From Paludibacteraceae bacterium (GTDB lineage: Bacteria; Bacteroidota; Bacteroidia; Bacteroidales; Paludibacteraceae), in contig JAKSNX010000003.1 in NCBI GenBank assembly GCA_024405815.1, forward strand, positions 1 through 59,615: 59,615 nucleotides of DNA, read 5' to 3'. A model generated the notes under the pieces. It was not told where the DNA came from and made no database searches. It worked only from the letters and a program-made list of their open reading frames with translations. Shown piece after piece: positions 35,041 to 43,285 of the stretch. Every line of letters starts with the position of its first letter. The first letter of the stretch is position 1. A program made the translations under genes and the position numbers.

Positions 35041-35044
35041 CAAA
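35013..35044 (-). promoter_or_regulatory. Promoter of the riboswitch-btuG-btuB operon
   Basis: Minus strand TTTG (35044-35041), 20 bases, TAAATTTG (35020-35013). The predicted start lies just before the riboswitch. Confidence 0.75.
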
Positions 35045-35059
35045 ACTATTTGCATTTTT

Positions 35060-35986
35060 ATGAAAAAAGATGTTTTAATGTTTATTATAAACCCAAAGGC
35101 AGGCGGTTATAAGGAGTCTGTTTGGGAGGATGTGGCAGTGATTCTTGATAAGAATAATCGTGAGTTCAATTTTTACAAGACCAAATGTGCAGGTGATGCC
35201 ACCCGTAAGGTTCAGGATTGCATAAAGGAGGGGTATCGCCACTTTGTAGGCATCGGGGGAGACGGCACTATAAGTGAGATAGTTAACGGTATGATGATGC
35301 AGAACTACGTGGATTATGATGAACTGCTGCTCAGTGCCATATCTTACGGAACAGGTAATGATTGGGTGCGTTACTACGGACAAAGCAAGGATTTGAATAT
35401 GGCTGTGCGTGGGGTGCTGTTTGGTAGGATTCGTACACAGGATGTGGGGCTTATACATTACTACCAAGACGGTGAGCATAAACGTAAATATTTTATGAAT
35501 GCGGCAGGGTTTGGCTACGATGCCCAAATAATAGAAGCCACCAAAACCATGACCGCCAAACAGCGGGGTAGTAAGACTGCATATCTTGGCAGTTTGCTTA
35601 AGTGCCTCTATAAGACAAAAAAGATAGACTACACATTTAAGTATGATAATGGTGAGTTTACAGAGCATACACTCTCTGTAAGTGTGGGTAACGGTCGCTA
35701 TACAGGTGGTGCTATGCTACAGACCCCCGATGCGGTAATAGATGACGGACTTTTTGATGTATCAGTATTTGGCGATGTCTCTAAATTTGCTGTGATTCAG
35801 AATGTAAAACGGTTATATTCCGGTAAAATCAAGGAGTATAAGAACCCCCACATGATATATTTCCGCACATCGCATCTGCGTATGGAAGCCCCTATGGAGA
35901 CCATCTGTGAGATAGACGGAGAGGTTATAGGCTCTGCCCCATACGATATAGAAATAGTAAAGGGTGCATTGCGGGTGCAAATCTAA
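35060..35986 (+). CDS. Diacylglycerol kinase-family lipid kinase
   Basis: A 308-residue cytoplasmic or membrane-associated kinase of the DagK/YegS/sphingosine-kinase family. The opening LMFIINPKAGGYKES and the nucleotide site GIGGDGTISEIVNGMM near residue 72 are diagnostic; YGTGNDWVRYYG supplies the family's GTGND-type motif. The C-terminal beta domain holds NGRYTGGAMLQTPDAVIDDG. The lipid substrate, diacylglycerol or a sphingolipid-type base (common in Bacteroidales), cannot be told. Its stop codon overlaps that of convergent panE by two bases. Confidence 0.92.
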   Translation: MKKDVLMFIINPKAGGYKESVWEDVAVILDKNNREFNFYKTKCAGDATRKVQDCIKEGYRHFVGIGGDGTISEIVNGMMMQNYVDYDELLLSAISYGTGNDWVRYYGQSKDLNMAVRGVLFGRIRTQDVGLIHYYQDGEHKRKYFMNAAGFGYDAQIIEATKTMTAKQRGSKTAYLGSLLKCLYKTKKIDYTFKYDNGEFTEHTLSVSVGNGRYTGGAMLQTPDAVIDDGLFDVSVFGDVSKFAVIQNVKRLYSGKIKEYKNPHMIYFRTSHLRMEAPMETICEIDGEVIGSAPYDIEIVKGALRVQI

Positions 35987-36900
35987 AGTTTTCTTGAGTT
36001 TTGGTCTATAAGGAGTAGTCTCTTTTCCAACGCCTCAATGTTGGGTACGGCTACTCCTTTTGATTTTGCAGATTTAATAACCTCTGTGTAGATATATTGT
36101 ATCTCCATAGGGCGGTGGTGTGCATAATCCACATACATACTGGGCTTGTATGGTATCATGCTGTCTGTAGCCTTCATCATCTCATCTGCGTATGCCACAG
36201 TAAGTTTGGCACCGTTTGCCTGTGCCGCCTCAACCACCTCAAGCATAATGCTGTATGCAAGCCGTCTTGATTCAGGATTGTCCATAATCTCTTTTGTAGA
36301 GGCATCTAAAGCAACAGAGAGTCCGTTAAACGGCATATTCCATACAAGTTTCCTCCACCTCTCTGTGGTGTAGTCTGTGGAGTGGACAGCCTTTAGCCCT
36401 GTGGCGTTTATATCGTTGCAGAATGCTTTAAGTATATCATCGTTACCCCTATACAAGCCTACAGTGATGGTGCCGAAATTAGTGTGAGTTATCTCTCCTG
36501 GTGCTGTTTTGGTAACAGATGCCATAACCATACCACCTGCCATACCCACACTGTCAGGCAGTTGCTCTCCAATGAATTTCTCCATATTTATGCCATTCTG
36601 TATAAGTATTACAAAACTGTCTGGTTTAAGAATTGGCTTTATCAGTGCAGGAATCTTATCTTCATAAATGGTTTTTATGCACACAAGTATGACATCACAC
36701 TTTGGCATATCTTCTGTGGAGTTGTAGGCATTTACATTCTTTAATGTAAAGTTTCCAAGAATGGATTTAACGGTGAATCCCTTCTCTTTAACATCATTGT
36801 AGTCTGATCGGAAAAGGAAATGCACATCAAACCCGGCATGAGCAAGCATGCCTCCAAACAGACCTCCCATTGCACCTGTTCCTATTACGGCGTATCTCAT
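35983..36900 (-). CDS. panE: 2-dehydropantoate 2-reductase family protein
   Basis: A 305-residue NADPH-dependent reductase. The Rossmann motif is YAVIGTGAMGGLFGGMLAHAG at the start; the catalytic lysine region is RWRKLVWNMPFNGLS near 185 and the C-terminal helical domain ends with EVIKSAKSKGVAVPNIEALE. It converts ketopantoate to pantoate for coenzyme A. Paralogues of this family act on other 2-keto acids, so the gene symbol is likely but not certain. Confidence 0.88.
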   Translation of the reverse strand: MRYAVIGTGAMGGLFGGMLAHAGFDVHFLFRSDYNDVKEKGFTVKSILGNFTLKNVNAYNSTEDMPKCDVILVCIKTIYEDKIPALIKPILKPDSFVILIQNGINMEKFIGEQLPDSVGMAGGMVMASVTKTAPGEITHTNFGTITVGLYRGNDDILKAFCNDINATGLKAVHSTDYTTERWRKLVWNMPFNGLSVALDASTKEIMDNPESRRLAYSIMLEVVEAAQANGAKLTVAYADEMMKATDSMIPYKPSMYVDYAHHRPMEIQYIYTEVIKSAKSKGVAVPNIEALEKRLLLIDQNSRKL

Positions 36901-36930
36901 AATAATCTGTTGGTGTTTTGATTAACGCCG

Positions 36931-36938
36931 CAAAGATA
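36931..36938 (-). promoter_or_regulatory. -7 box of panE
   Basis: Minus strand TATCTTTG with CTTG 20 bases upstream. About 30 bases before the ATG. Confidence 0.5.
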
Positions 36939-37012
36939 AGAATAATAACCATCACCATCAAGTGATAGTGCAGGTTTTTGTATAATTATAACTATGATAC
37001 AAAAAATTTACA

Positions 37013-37020
37013 TAACTTTG
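37013..37020 (+). promoter_or_regulatory. -7 box of the nhaC operon
   Basis: TAACTTTG, 30 bases before the nhaC ATG. The -33 region is poor (TATG), which may point to an activated promoter. Confidence 0.5.
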
Positions 37021-37050
37021 TACCCAAAACCAATTGACTAATCAATCTTT

Positions 37051-38355
37051 ATGGAGAAATTAACTAAACAAGAACATTTGAATGGATTGTTGGCACTTAG
37101 TCCGGTGCTGTTGTTTGAAATTCTGTTTTTCGGCTTTATGTTGATGAGTGGAGAGTTTAGTGATGTCCCTGTTCTGCTATGTTTTGTACTTGCTTCAATG
37201 TATGCGGTGCTACTTATGCGTCGCTTGCCCATTGATGAGCGTATCAATGTGTTTGCTGCTGAAATGGGGCGGAACGATATTATCCAAGTCATCCTTATCC
37301 TTGTCTTTGCAGGTGGTTTTGCCTCGCTGACGGAGAAAGCCGGTTGCTTGGATGCCGCCATTCAGTTTTCATTGTCAGTGTTTCCCGCCCGTTATGTTTT
37401 TGTAAGTATTTTTGTGGCAACATGTGTGCTTAGTTTCAGTATCGGCTCCGCTATGGGCTGTGTGGTAGCCATTGCACCTATTGCCGTTCCGCTGGCTCGT
37501 ATGTACGGATTGGACGAAGCCATATTGTCAGCGGCGGTTGTGGGCGGTTCTATGTTTGGAGATAACTTGAGTATTATATCTGATACCTCCATTGCCGCCA
37601 GCCGTTATACGGGTTGTACCCCAAAAGATAAATTCCAACATAACTGGCCTGTCGCCGTACCTGTGGCAATAATAACTGCTCTCATCTATCTGCTTATTGG
37701 GTTGAATGTTACTGGGGCTGAAACGGTTGCCAAACCGTTTGATTGGGTTATGCTTATGCCGTATGCGGTTGTTGTTATAACGGCTATATGCGGTATGAAT
37801 GTGTTGCTGGTACTGCTGTTAGGTGCATTTGTGGCTTTGGGAATAGGGTGCTGGCAAGGTGCTTTCACTGTCACTGGTGGAACACGGATATGGTCCGATG
37901 GTCTTACCGCTTCCGGAGGTTTCTGTCTGTTTATTCTTATGGCGGCGGGACTGGTTGCCATTATCCAACGAATCGGCGGTATATCGTATGTATCGCGTCT
38001 TATAGAGCAAGAGGTTCACTCACGTAAAGGTGCCAATATTGCCACTGCCATTGCTTCAGGTTTATTGACATCAGGTATAGCGGTGAATACTGTAGCCATC
38101 ATTGCCACTTCCAGTATAGGTGTGCGTTTTGCAGACAAGTATGGCATTTCCCGTGGTAAGATTGCATCCATACTTGATATGTCGTCTTGTTGTGTTCAAG
38201 GAATTCTTCCATACGGTATGCATCTTATTGCGGTTGCCGCATTGGCGAGCATCAATCCATTGAGAATAATACCGTGGATGCTATATCCGTTCATCCTGTT
38301 TATTGGTGTCATTATCTATTGTTTCCTTCCGGAAAGAAAAGCAAGGGTCAAATAA
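37051..38355 (+). CDS. NhaC-family Na+/H+ antiporter-like transporter
   Basis: A 434-residue inner-membrane protein with about 11-12 transmembrane helices. The family core appears as GSAMGCVVAIAPIAVPLARMYG, then VVGGSMFGDNLSIISDTSIAASRYTGC at about 170-195, where GDNxSxISDT is the NhaC signature, and SGLLTSGIAVNTVAIIATSS near 335. The family includes Na+/H+ antiporters and amino acid or dicarboxylate exchangers. It heads a four-gene rightward set with two exported lipoprotein hydrolases and CstA, so it may move an ion or product of that pathway. Base and codon use (more CTG, TTG, GCC) looks different from cstA next to it. Confidence 0.85.
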   Translation: MEKLTKQEHLNGLLALSPVLLFEILFFGFMLMSGEFSDVPVLLCFVLASMYAVLLMRRLPIDERINVFAAEMGRNDIIQVILILVFAGGFASLTEKAGCLDAAIQFSLSVFPARYVFVSIFVATCVLSFSIGSAMGCVVAIAPIAVPLARMYGLDEAILSAAVVGGSMFGDNLSIISDTSIAASRYTGCTPKDKFQHNWPVAVPVAIITALIYLLIGLNVTGAETVAKPFDWVMLMPYAVVVITAICGMNVLLVLLLGAFVALGIGCWQGAFTVTGGTRIWSDGLTASGGFCLFILMAAGLVAIIQRIGGISYVSRLIEQEVHSRKGANIATAIASGLLTSGIAVNTVAIIATSSIGVRFADKYGISRGKIASILDMSSCCVQGILPYGMHLIAVAALASINPLRIIPWMLYPFILFIGVIIYCFLPERKARVK

Positions 38356-38367
38356 CTTTTCCAAAAA

Positions 38368-40197
38368 ATGAAAAAAATATTTTTAGTTCTGGTGGCTGTA
38401 GTCGCTATTGTATTGACTGGCTGTAAAAAGAAATCAGAGTTACAACCACAAGAGAGTGAGGATATCATAGTTTACGGTGATATTTACACTGCCGAGATAG
38501 ATTCCACTAAAGCCCCTGATTCGCCTGAATACTATAAAATGGCTAAGGCAATGGTAATCAGAGATGGCAAATTCCTGTATGTGGGAACAGAAGATGGGGC
38601 AAGTGAGTTTATCACTGACAACTGTCGTATCATTGACCGAAGGGAGAAAGGCATCATAATTCCGGGTATGACAGACGGACACGCCCACTATCTGCTGAAA
38701 TACGTTAATGAGCAAATGAAGGAGAGTACTCTCCAATTTGATGAACTCCAGAATTATGAACAGGTTATTGCTCAGGTGCGGAATTTTGTGGAGAATGCAA
38801 AAAAAGAGGGCAGGCAATTAGACTATGTCTATGGTGAAGGATATGACCCCATTAAGATGGAAAAAGACGGTAAAGACCAACGCCATAGAAAGGACTTGGA
38901 TGCCATAACTACTGATATTCCTATTTATCTTACAGGTTATGACCACCATAGCACGCTTGTGAATACCCGTTGTATGATAAATGCAGGCATCTTATATGAG
39001 GACGGCAGAGAAAAACGTACACAAGTGGCAGGTGGATTTATGTATCGTGACGATAATAATGAGCTGAACGGTGTGTTTGCAGAACGTGCTATATCCCTGC
39101 TTCAGGGGCCAGGTCTTAACAACAAGATGCACCCTACCGCCGCTCAAGTCTCAAATGGTATAGGCGAAATGCAGGATTACCTGCTGTCAGTAGGTATTAC
39201 CAATATTATTGAGGGGTGGGCAAACAATTACGGTGCGGACGATGTGTCATTGTTCCAAGCGTTGAAAACACTTGATGTCAGCAACAACTTGCACCTGAAT
39301 GTCTCTCTTACATACGAGATTGAACCGTGGTACGACAATAATTACCCATTCGGACATGTGCAAAAAGCGGCACTTGTACAACAAGCGTATCAATCAAAGC
39401 ATGTTCATCCTGACTACATAAAACTATTTATGGACGGATGTTCGGAGATGGGAACGGGGTTCTTGACAGGCACCTATAATGGTGGAGGTGTAAAGGACAG
39501 TATATTCTCCGGTCACGGCACCGCCCTATGGAGTCAGGAAGCCACAGATAAAATTGTGAAGTTGGCAAATGACGCTAATCTTTCAGTGCATACCCACGCT
39601 ATGGGAGATGGAGCCGTACACCGCTGTGTTTTGGCTTATATTGCGTCAAACAATAAGAAAATGCGAAACAGCATCTGCCACCTGCGTAATGTAAATGCTG
39701 AAGATTATGCTTTAATAAAGCAGAACGATATAGCGGTTACGTCCAATATGAACTGGCATTGTTTTACAGAATCGGATACCAAAAGATTTGCAGAAACCAT
39801 GCCTGCTCCGTACGATACTAAGGCATATCCTATGAAATCATTCTTTAACAACGGCATCTTAGTCAGTCAGTGTACCGATACTCCGGCGGATAATGGTATT
39901 AATTACCCTTTCTATTGTATGCAGGTTGCCCTAACCGGTGCGTATGAGCCAAGTTCTTACACTTGGGATAAGGATGAACTCATTAACCGTTACCAATTCC
40001 TGCAAGCCGCAACTTACAACGGGGCTTGGGAGTTGCATTTGGAGAAGGAACGTGGCAGTATTAAGGAAGGTAAATACGCAGATTTTGTAATTTTAGACAA
40101 GAATATATTGACCTGTGATGTGCAAATACTTCAGAATGTGCAAGTTCTATACACGTTCTTTGAAGGTAACGAGGTTTATCCTAAAAAATTTAATTAG
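38368..40197 (+). CDS. Exported amidohydrolase lipoprotein (YtcJ/amidohydrolase-3 family)
   Basis: A 609-residue lipoprotein: signal peptide with lipobox LTGC (C19). The metal-dependent hydrolase barrel has the first metal pair in PGMTDGHAHYLL (H105, H107), further histidines in TGYDHHSTLVN, and HTHAMGDGAVHRCVLAYI near 410, then a late aspartate in SQCTDTPAD. Family members (YtcJ-like, N-substituted formamide deformylase-like) hydrolyse amides or imides; the natural substrate is unknown. Being exported it would act in the periplasm or at a membrane surface. It starts 12 bases after nhaC and its stop is two bases before cstA. Confidence 0.85.
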   Translation: MKKIFLVLVAVVAIVLTGCKKKSELQPQESEDIIVYGDIYTAEIDSTKAPDSPEYYKMAKAMVIRDGKFLYVGTEDGASEFITDNCRIIDRREKGIIIPGMTDGHAHYLLKYVNEQMKESTLQFDELQNYEQVIAQVRNFVENAKKEGRQLDYVYGEGYDPIKMEKDGKDQRHRKDLDAITTDIPIYLTGYDHHSTLVNTRCMINAGILYEDGREKRTQVAGGFMYRDDNNELNGVFAERAISLLQGPGLNNKMHPTAAQVSNGIGEMQDYLLSVGITNIIEGWANNYGADDVSLFQALKTLDVSNNLHLNVSLTYEIEPWYDNNYPFGHVQKAALVQQAYQSKHVHPDYIKLFMDGCSEMGTGFLTGTYNGGGVKDSIFSGHGTALWSQEATDKIVKLANDANLSVHTHAMGDGAVHRCVLAYIASNNKKMRNSICHLRNVNAEDYALIKQNDIAVTSNMNWHCFTESDTKRFAETMPAPYDTKAYPMKSFFNNGILVSQCTDTPADNGINYPFYCMQVALTGAYEPSSYTWDKDELINRYQFLQAATYNGAWELHLEKERGSIKEGKYADFVILDKNILTCDVQILQNVQVLYTFFEGNEVYPKKFN

Positions 40198-40199
40198 CT

Positions 40200-41651
40200 A
40201 TGATAACATTTACAGTTTCTATGGTATGTTTGGTTTTGGGTTATTTGCTCTATGGCAGATTCCTATCCAAACTGATTAGACCTGAGGTTGAAAAACCCAC
40301 TCCTGCTGTAGCACACCCTGACGGTGTGGATTATGTGCCGCTGCCTAAATGGAAGGCATATACTATTCAGTTCCTTAACATTGCAGGTACGGGTCCTATA
40401 TTCGGTGCCATAATGGGTGCCAAGTTTGGTGTGTCTGCGTATGTATGGATAGTGGTGGGGTGTATTTTCATCGGGGCTATGCACGACTACATTTCAGGAA
40501 TGCTCTCACTACGTAACAATGGTATGAGCCTGCCCGATATAATAGGCAAGTATTTAGGGCATATAGCAAGAATAAGTTCCATGTCATTCATAGTGGTTAT
40601 GATGTTTTTTGTGGGAGTGTTCTTTGTGTTTGCCCCTGCAAATCTTCTGAAAGGTATTTTCCCCGATACTAACATAATGGCGTGGATATACGGTATATTT
40701 GCTTACTACATACTATCCACATTGGTTCCTATTGACAAACTTATAGGTAAATTATACCCGGTATTTGCCCTTGCACTGCTGTTTATGGCTGTAGGTATTA
40801 TGGTTATGCTTTATGTAAAGTGCCCTGCCATACCTGAGATTTATGACGGCTTTAAGAGTTTTAATCCAGGAAAGCCTCTGTTCCCGCTGTTGTTTGTTAC
40901 AATATCGTGTGGTGCGGTTTCAGGCTTTCATGCCACGCAATCCCCGTTGATGGCAAGATGTATTACAAGTGAGAGTCAGGGAAGGGCTGTATTTTATGGC
41001 TCTATGATTACAGAAGGTGTCATTGCCCTTATTTGGGCTGCCGCCGCAAACGCATTCTATCTGGAGCATGGATATGACTCTACAGAGAGTGCAGCCGCCA
41101 TAGTTAATTTTGTGGCACAGGATTGGTTAGGCAGAATAGGTGCCATATTTGCAATTTTAGGTATAGTGGTTTGCCCTATATCCTCTGGCGATACTGCGTT
41201 CCGCTCCATACGTCTAATGGTGGCTGATGTGCTACACATGAAACAGAAATCAATTCAGAGCCGTCTTACTATATGTATCCCTCTGTTCATTGCCGCTTTT
41301 GTGGTTCTGCTTATGAACATGAGTGGAGTGGGGGCGTTTGAGATTATGTGGAGATACGTATCGTGGGCAACACAGCAACTTGCCACCATAACGCTTTGGG
41401 CTATAACCGTATATCTTTACAGAACTAAAGGGGCATGGCACTATATCGCTTTAATACCTGCAATGTTTATGACAATGGTTGCCATCTCATATTTCATAGT
41501 TGCTCCTGAGTGTCTTGGACTTATGCAGTATTATAACTTTGCTGTAGGGTTTGCCGCAGCGGTTACCATAGCGTTCTACGTTATATTCTTTAAGAAAGAG
41601 AGGTTGGACAAAATAGTAAAGCGTAAAAAACAGGTAAACGAGAAAATTTAA
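40200..41651 (+). CDS. CstA-family transporter (carbon starvation protein A-like)
   Basis: A 483-residue inner-membrane protein with about 13 transmembrane helices. Hallmarks of CstA are LNIAGTGPIFGAIMGAKFG at about 57-75, GAMHDYISGMLSLRNNG at about 97-112 and SGFHATQSPLMARC near 245. E. coli CstA is about 700 residues; Bacteroidota members are usually this shorter form. CstA proteins carry peptides or pyruvate. Here it lies between two exported amide hydrolases, so a peptide or amino acid product is a reasonable guess. Codon use resembles the window's core genes. Confidence 0.9.
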   Translation: MITFTVSMVCLVLGYLLYGRFLSKLIRPEVEKPTPAVAHPDGVDYVPLPKWKAYTIQFLNIAGTGPIFGAIMGAKFGVSAYVWIVVGCIFIGAMHDYISGMLSLRNNGMSLPDIIGKYLGHIARISSMSFIVVMMFFVGVFFVFAPANLLKGIFPDTNIMAWIYGIFAYYILSTLVPIDKLIGKLYPVFALALLFMAVGIMVMLYVKCPAIPEIYDGFKSFNPGKPLFPLLFVTISCGAVSGFHATQSPLMARCITSESQGRAVFYGSMITEGVIALIWAAAANAFYLEHGYDSTESAAAIVNFVAQDWLGRIGAIFAILGIVVCPISSGDTAFRSIRLMVADVLHMKQKSIQSRLTICIPLFIAAFVVLLMNMSGVGAFEIMWRYVSWATQQLATITLWAITVYLYRTKGAWHYIALIPAMFMTMVAISYFIVAPECLGLMQYYNFAVGFAAAVTIAFYVIFFKKERLDKIVKRKKQVNEKI

Positions 41652-41682
41652 TACATTTTAATAACTTAAATATTACACAATT

Positions 41683-43038
41683 ATGAAAAAAGTATTTTTG
41701 GCACTGATGGCTGTAGCCGCCATCGCGTTGACTGGGTGTAAGGCTGATAACGCTCACGAACCGAAGCCAACACCTGTTAAACCATCTGATGTTACATGGA
41801 CAGATGACCAGTGGAAAACTATTCAATCGATTCGCAAAGTTGATGATATGGGCTATTTGTATGAAATGAATTGCCTGTTTGATTATAAGACAGAGGAGGT
41901 GTTGGCTGCTAACAGCGATAATTTGATTGACTTGATTAGGGCTATCAAGAGTGTTATTTTGAAAGAATCAAAGACTGATTTTGTTGATATACTGAAAAGC
42001 AACTTGGATGTTGTATATTCCCGTCTTGGCGGTTGCACTTGCTTTAGTATGGCAGGTGCAAATGGTGGAAATGTTTTAGGCCGTAATTATGATTTTCCAC
42101 CGTTTGATGACCACACTCTGATAGTACACACTCCACAAGTTAAGGATGAAAGCGGAAAAATCACCCGTTATGCTACCGTTGGCACATGTGATTTAGGTAT
42201 CTTGACTCAATTCATGAACGAGGAGCATGGGTATCAAACCCCACGTATGCAGGAACTTGCACTATACGCACCTTATTTTATTTTAGATGGAATGAATGAC
42301 CAAGGTTTGATGTCGGGGTTGATGGTGTTGGAATATGATGGAACTTATCAGGATAACGACAAAGCAAGGTTGACTAACGCTATGATTACGCGTGTTATTT
42401 TGGATAAGTGTGCAACGGTTAATGAGGCGATTGACATGTTGAAACAATTTGATATTATTTCTGTATTCCAAACCACTTGGACAACCTATTTCACTATTCC
42501 TTGGGTTGATATGCACTTCGCTTTCGCTGATAAAAATGGAGATAGGGCTATAGTGGAATGGACGGAGAATACCATGCGTGTATTGCGTGGCAATGAACTG
42601 AAAACACAATGCCGCAAGCAGACCAATCCTAGGTCACCGGAGATTAAACCACAGACACGTGATGATTATGTGATAGCGACTAACTATTATTTATCCAAGG
42701 ATGCTATGGAATTCCCTGATGGATATACATTAGGAGATGAGATGGGATTTTGGCGTCACGATACAGTTGATTCATTGCTGAATCTAACCAATAGTCTTAC
42801 ATCACAAAAAGCCATGGATGTTTGCCAAGCAGTACGTATTATGAAGAATGACCCTGACTGTTGGGCTAAATTAAGGGAATCAATGAAAGAAAAGCCTTTA
42901 TTGGATGTTGACAACAAACAAGATTGGCCATGGATTACCATTTGGTCCTCAGTATATGATAACAGCAATATGAGTGTTCTCTTCTGCTCACGAGAGGAAT
43001 TCAATCGTCGTTACGAATTTGGGTTGCAGTATAAATAA
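41683..43038 (+). CDS. Exported Ntn-type linear amide C-N hydrolase lipoprotein (C45/C59-like)
   Basis: A 451-residue lipoprotein with lipobox LTGC (C19); its first 19 residues are nearly identical in pattern to those of the amidohydrolase two genes upstream. The catalytic region is GGCTCFSMAGANGG followed by VLGRNYDF, with C118 or C120 as the candidate nucleophile; the GRNYDF motif is that of acyltransferase/choloylglycine-hydrolase-like Ntn enzymes. Later motifs: DGMNDQGLMSGLMVL near 205 and WTTYFTIPWVDMHFAFADKNG. Such enzymes cleave N-acyl amides (penicillin, bile acid or acylated amino acids). The nucleophile lies far from the lipid anchor, so self-processing may be needed. Codon use is rich in TTG and GAT, unlike cstA before it. 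Confidence 0.8.
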   Translation: MKKVFLALMAVAAIALTGCKADNAHEPKPTPVKPSDVTWTDDQWKTIQSIRKVDDMGYLYEMNCLFDYKTEEVLAANSDNLIDLIRAIKSVILKESKTDFVDILKSNLDVVYSRLGGCTCFSMAGANGGNVLGRNYDFPPFDDHTLIVHTPQVKDESGKITRYATVGTCDLGILTQFMNEEHGYQTPRMQELALYAPYFILDGMNDQGLMSGLMVLEYDGTYQDNDKARLTNAMITRVILDKCATVNEAIDMLKQFDIISVFQTTWTTYFTIPWVDMHFAFADKNGDRAIVEWTENTMRVLRGNELKTQCRKQTNPRSPEIKPQTRDDYVIATNYYLSKDAMEFPDGYTLGDEMGFWRHDTVDSLLNLTNSLTSQKAMDVCQAVRIMKNDPDCWAKLRESMKEKPLLDVDNKQDWPWITIWSSVYDNSNMSVLFCSREEFNRRYEFGLQYK

Positions 43039-43066
43039 TAATGTCCCCAATAAAAGAGGGGCAATA

Positions 43067-43108
43067 GGGCACAACAAAAGGGGGCGAAAGCCCCCTTTTG
43101 TTGTGCCC
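43067..43108. terminator. Perfect 19-pair hairpin, shared terminator of the amidase gene and tRNA-Leu
   Basis: Arms GGGCACAACAAAAGGGGGC (43067-43085) and its exact inverse (43090-43108) around GAAA. T-runs of four lie inside the stem on both strands. The right arm includes the last five bases of the tRNA-Leu gene. Confidence 0.88.
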
Positions 43109-43187
43109 AGGACCGGGATCGAACCGGTATGGAGGTGAATCCACTGGTGTTTGAGACCAGCGCGTCTACCAATTCCGCCACCTGGGC
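43104..43187 (-). tRNA. tRNA-Leu (CAA)
   Basis: An 84-base class II tRNA: acceptor GCCCAGG / CCTGGGC, D-arm GGCGGAATTGGTAGACGC, anticodon stem CTGGT / ACCAG with loop CTCAAAC (anticodon CAA), a long variable arm TGGATTCACCTCCA, and T-arm with GGTTCGATCC. CCA is not encoded. Discriminator A73 is at 43104. Confidence 0.95.
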
Positions 43188-43212
43188 TAGTGGTTGTTCT
43201 GAAAAACCGATG

Positions 43213-43220
43213 CAAAGGTA
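43213..43220 (-). promoter_or_regulatory. -7 box of tRNA-Leu
   Basis: Minus strand TACCTTTG, 25 bases before the tRNA 5' end; -33 region is only a T-run. Confidence 0.5.
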
Positions 43221-43268
43221 AGTCAATTTTTTTAATAATAAAAATTTTTTTAATCGTTTTCTTTTATA

Positions 43269-43276
43269 TAACTTTG
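43269..43276 (+). promoter_or_regulatory. -7 box of mannose-1-phosphate guanylyltransferase gene
   Basis: TAACTTTG nine bases before the ATG at 43286, which implies a very short leader. Confidence 0.55.
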
Positions 43277-43285
43277 CAACATATT

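Noticed and set aside
43046..43061. CCCC/GGGG small hairpin before the tRNA-Leu palindrome as a separate terminator
   Set aside because: Only four pairs and no T-run; the 19-pair hairpin just downstream is the likely terminator.
43151..43285. 45-residue N-terminal extension of the mannose-1-phosphate guanylyltransferase
   Set aside because: It would begin inside tRNA-Leu and run through both promoters; the GTP motif starts normally from ATG 43286.
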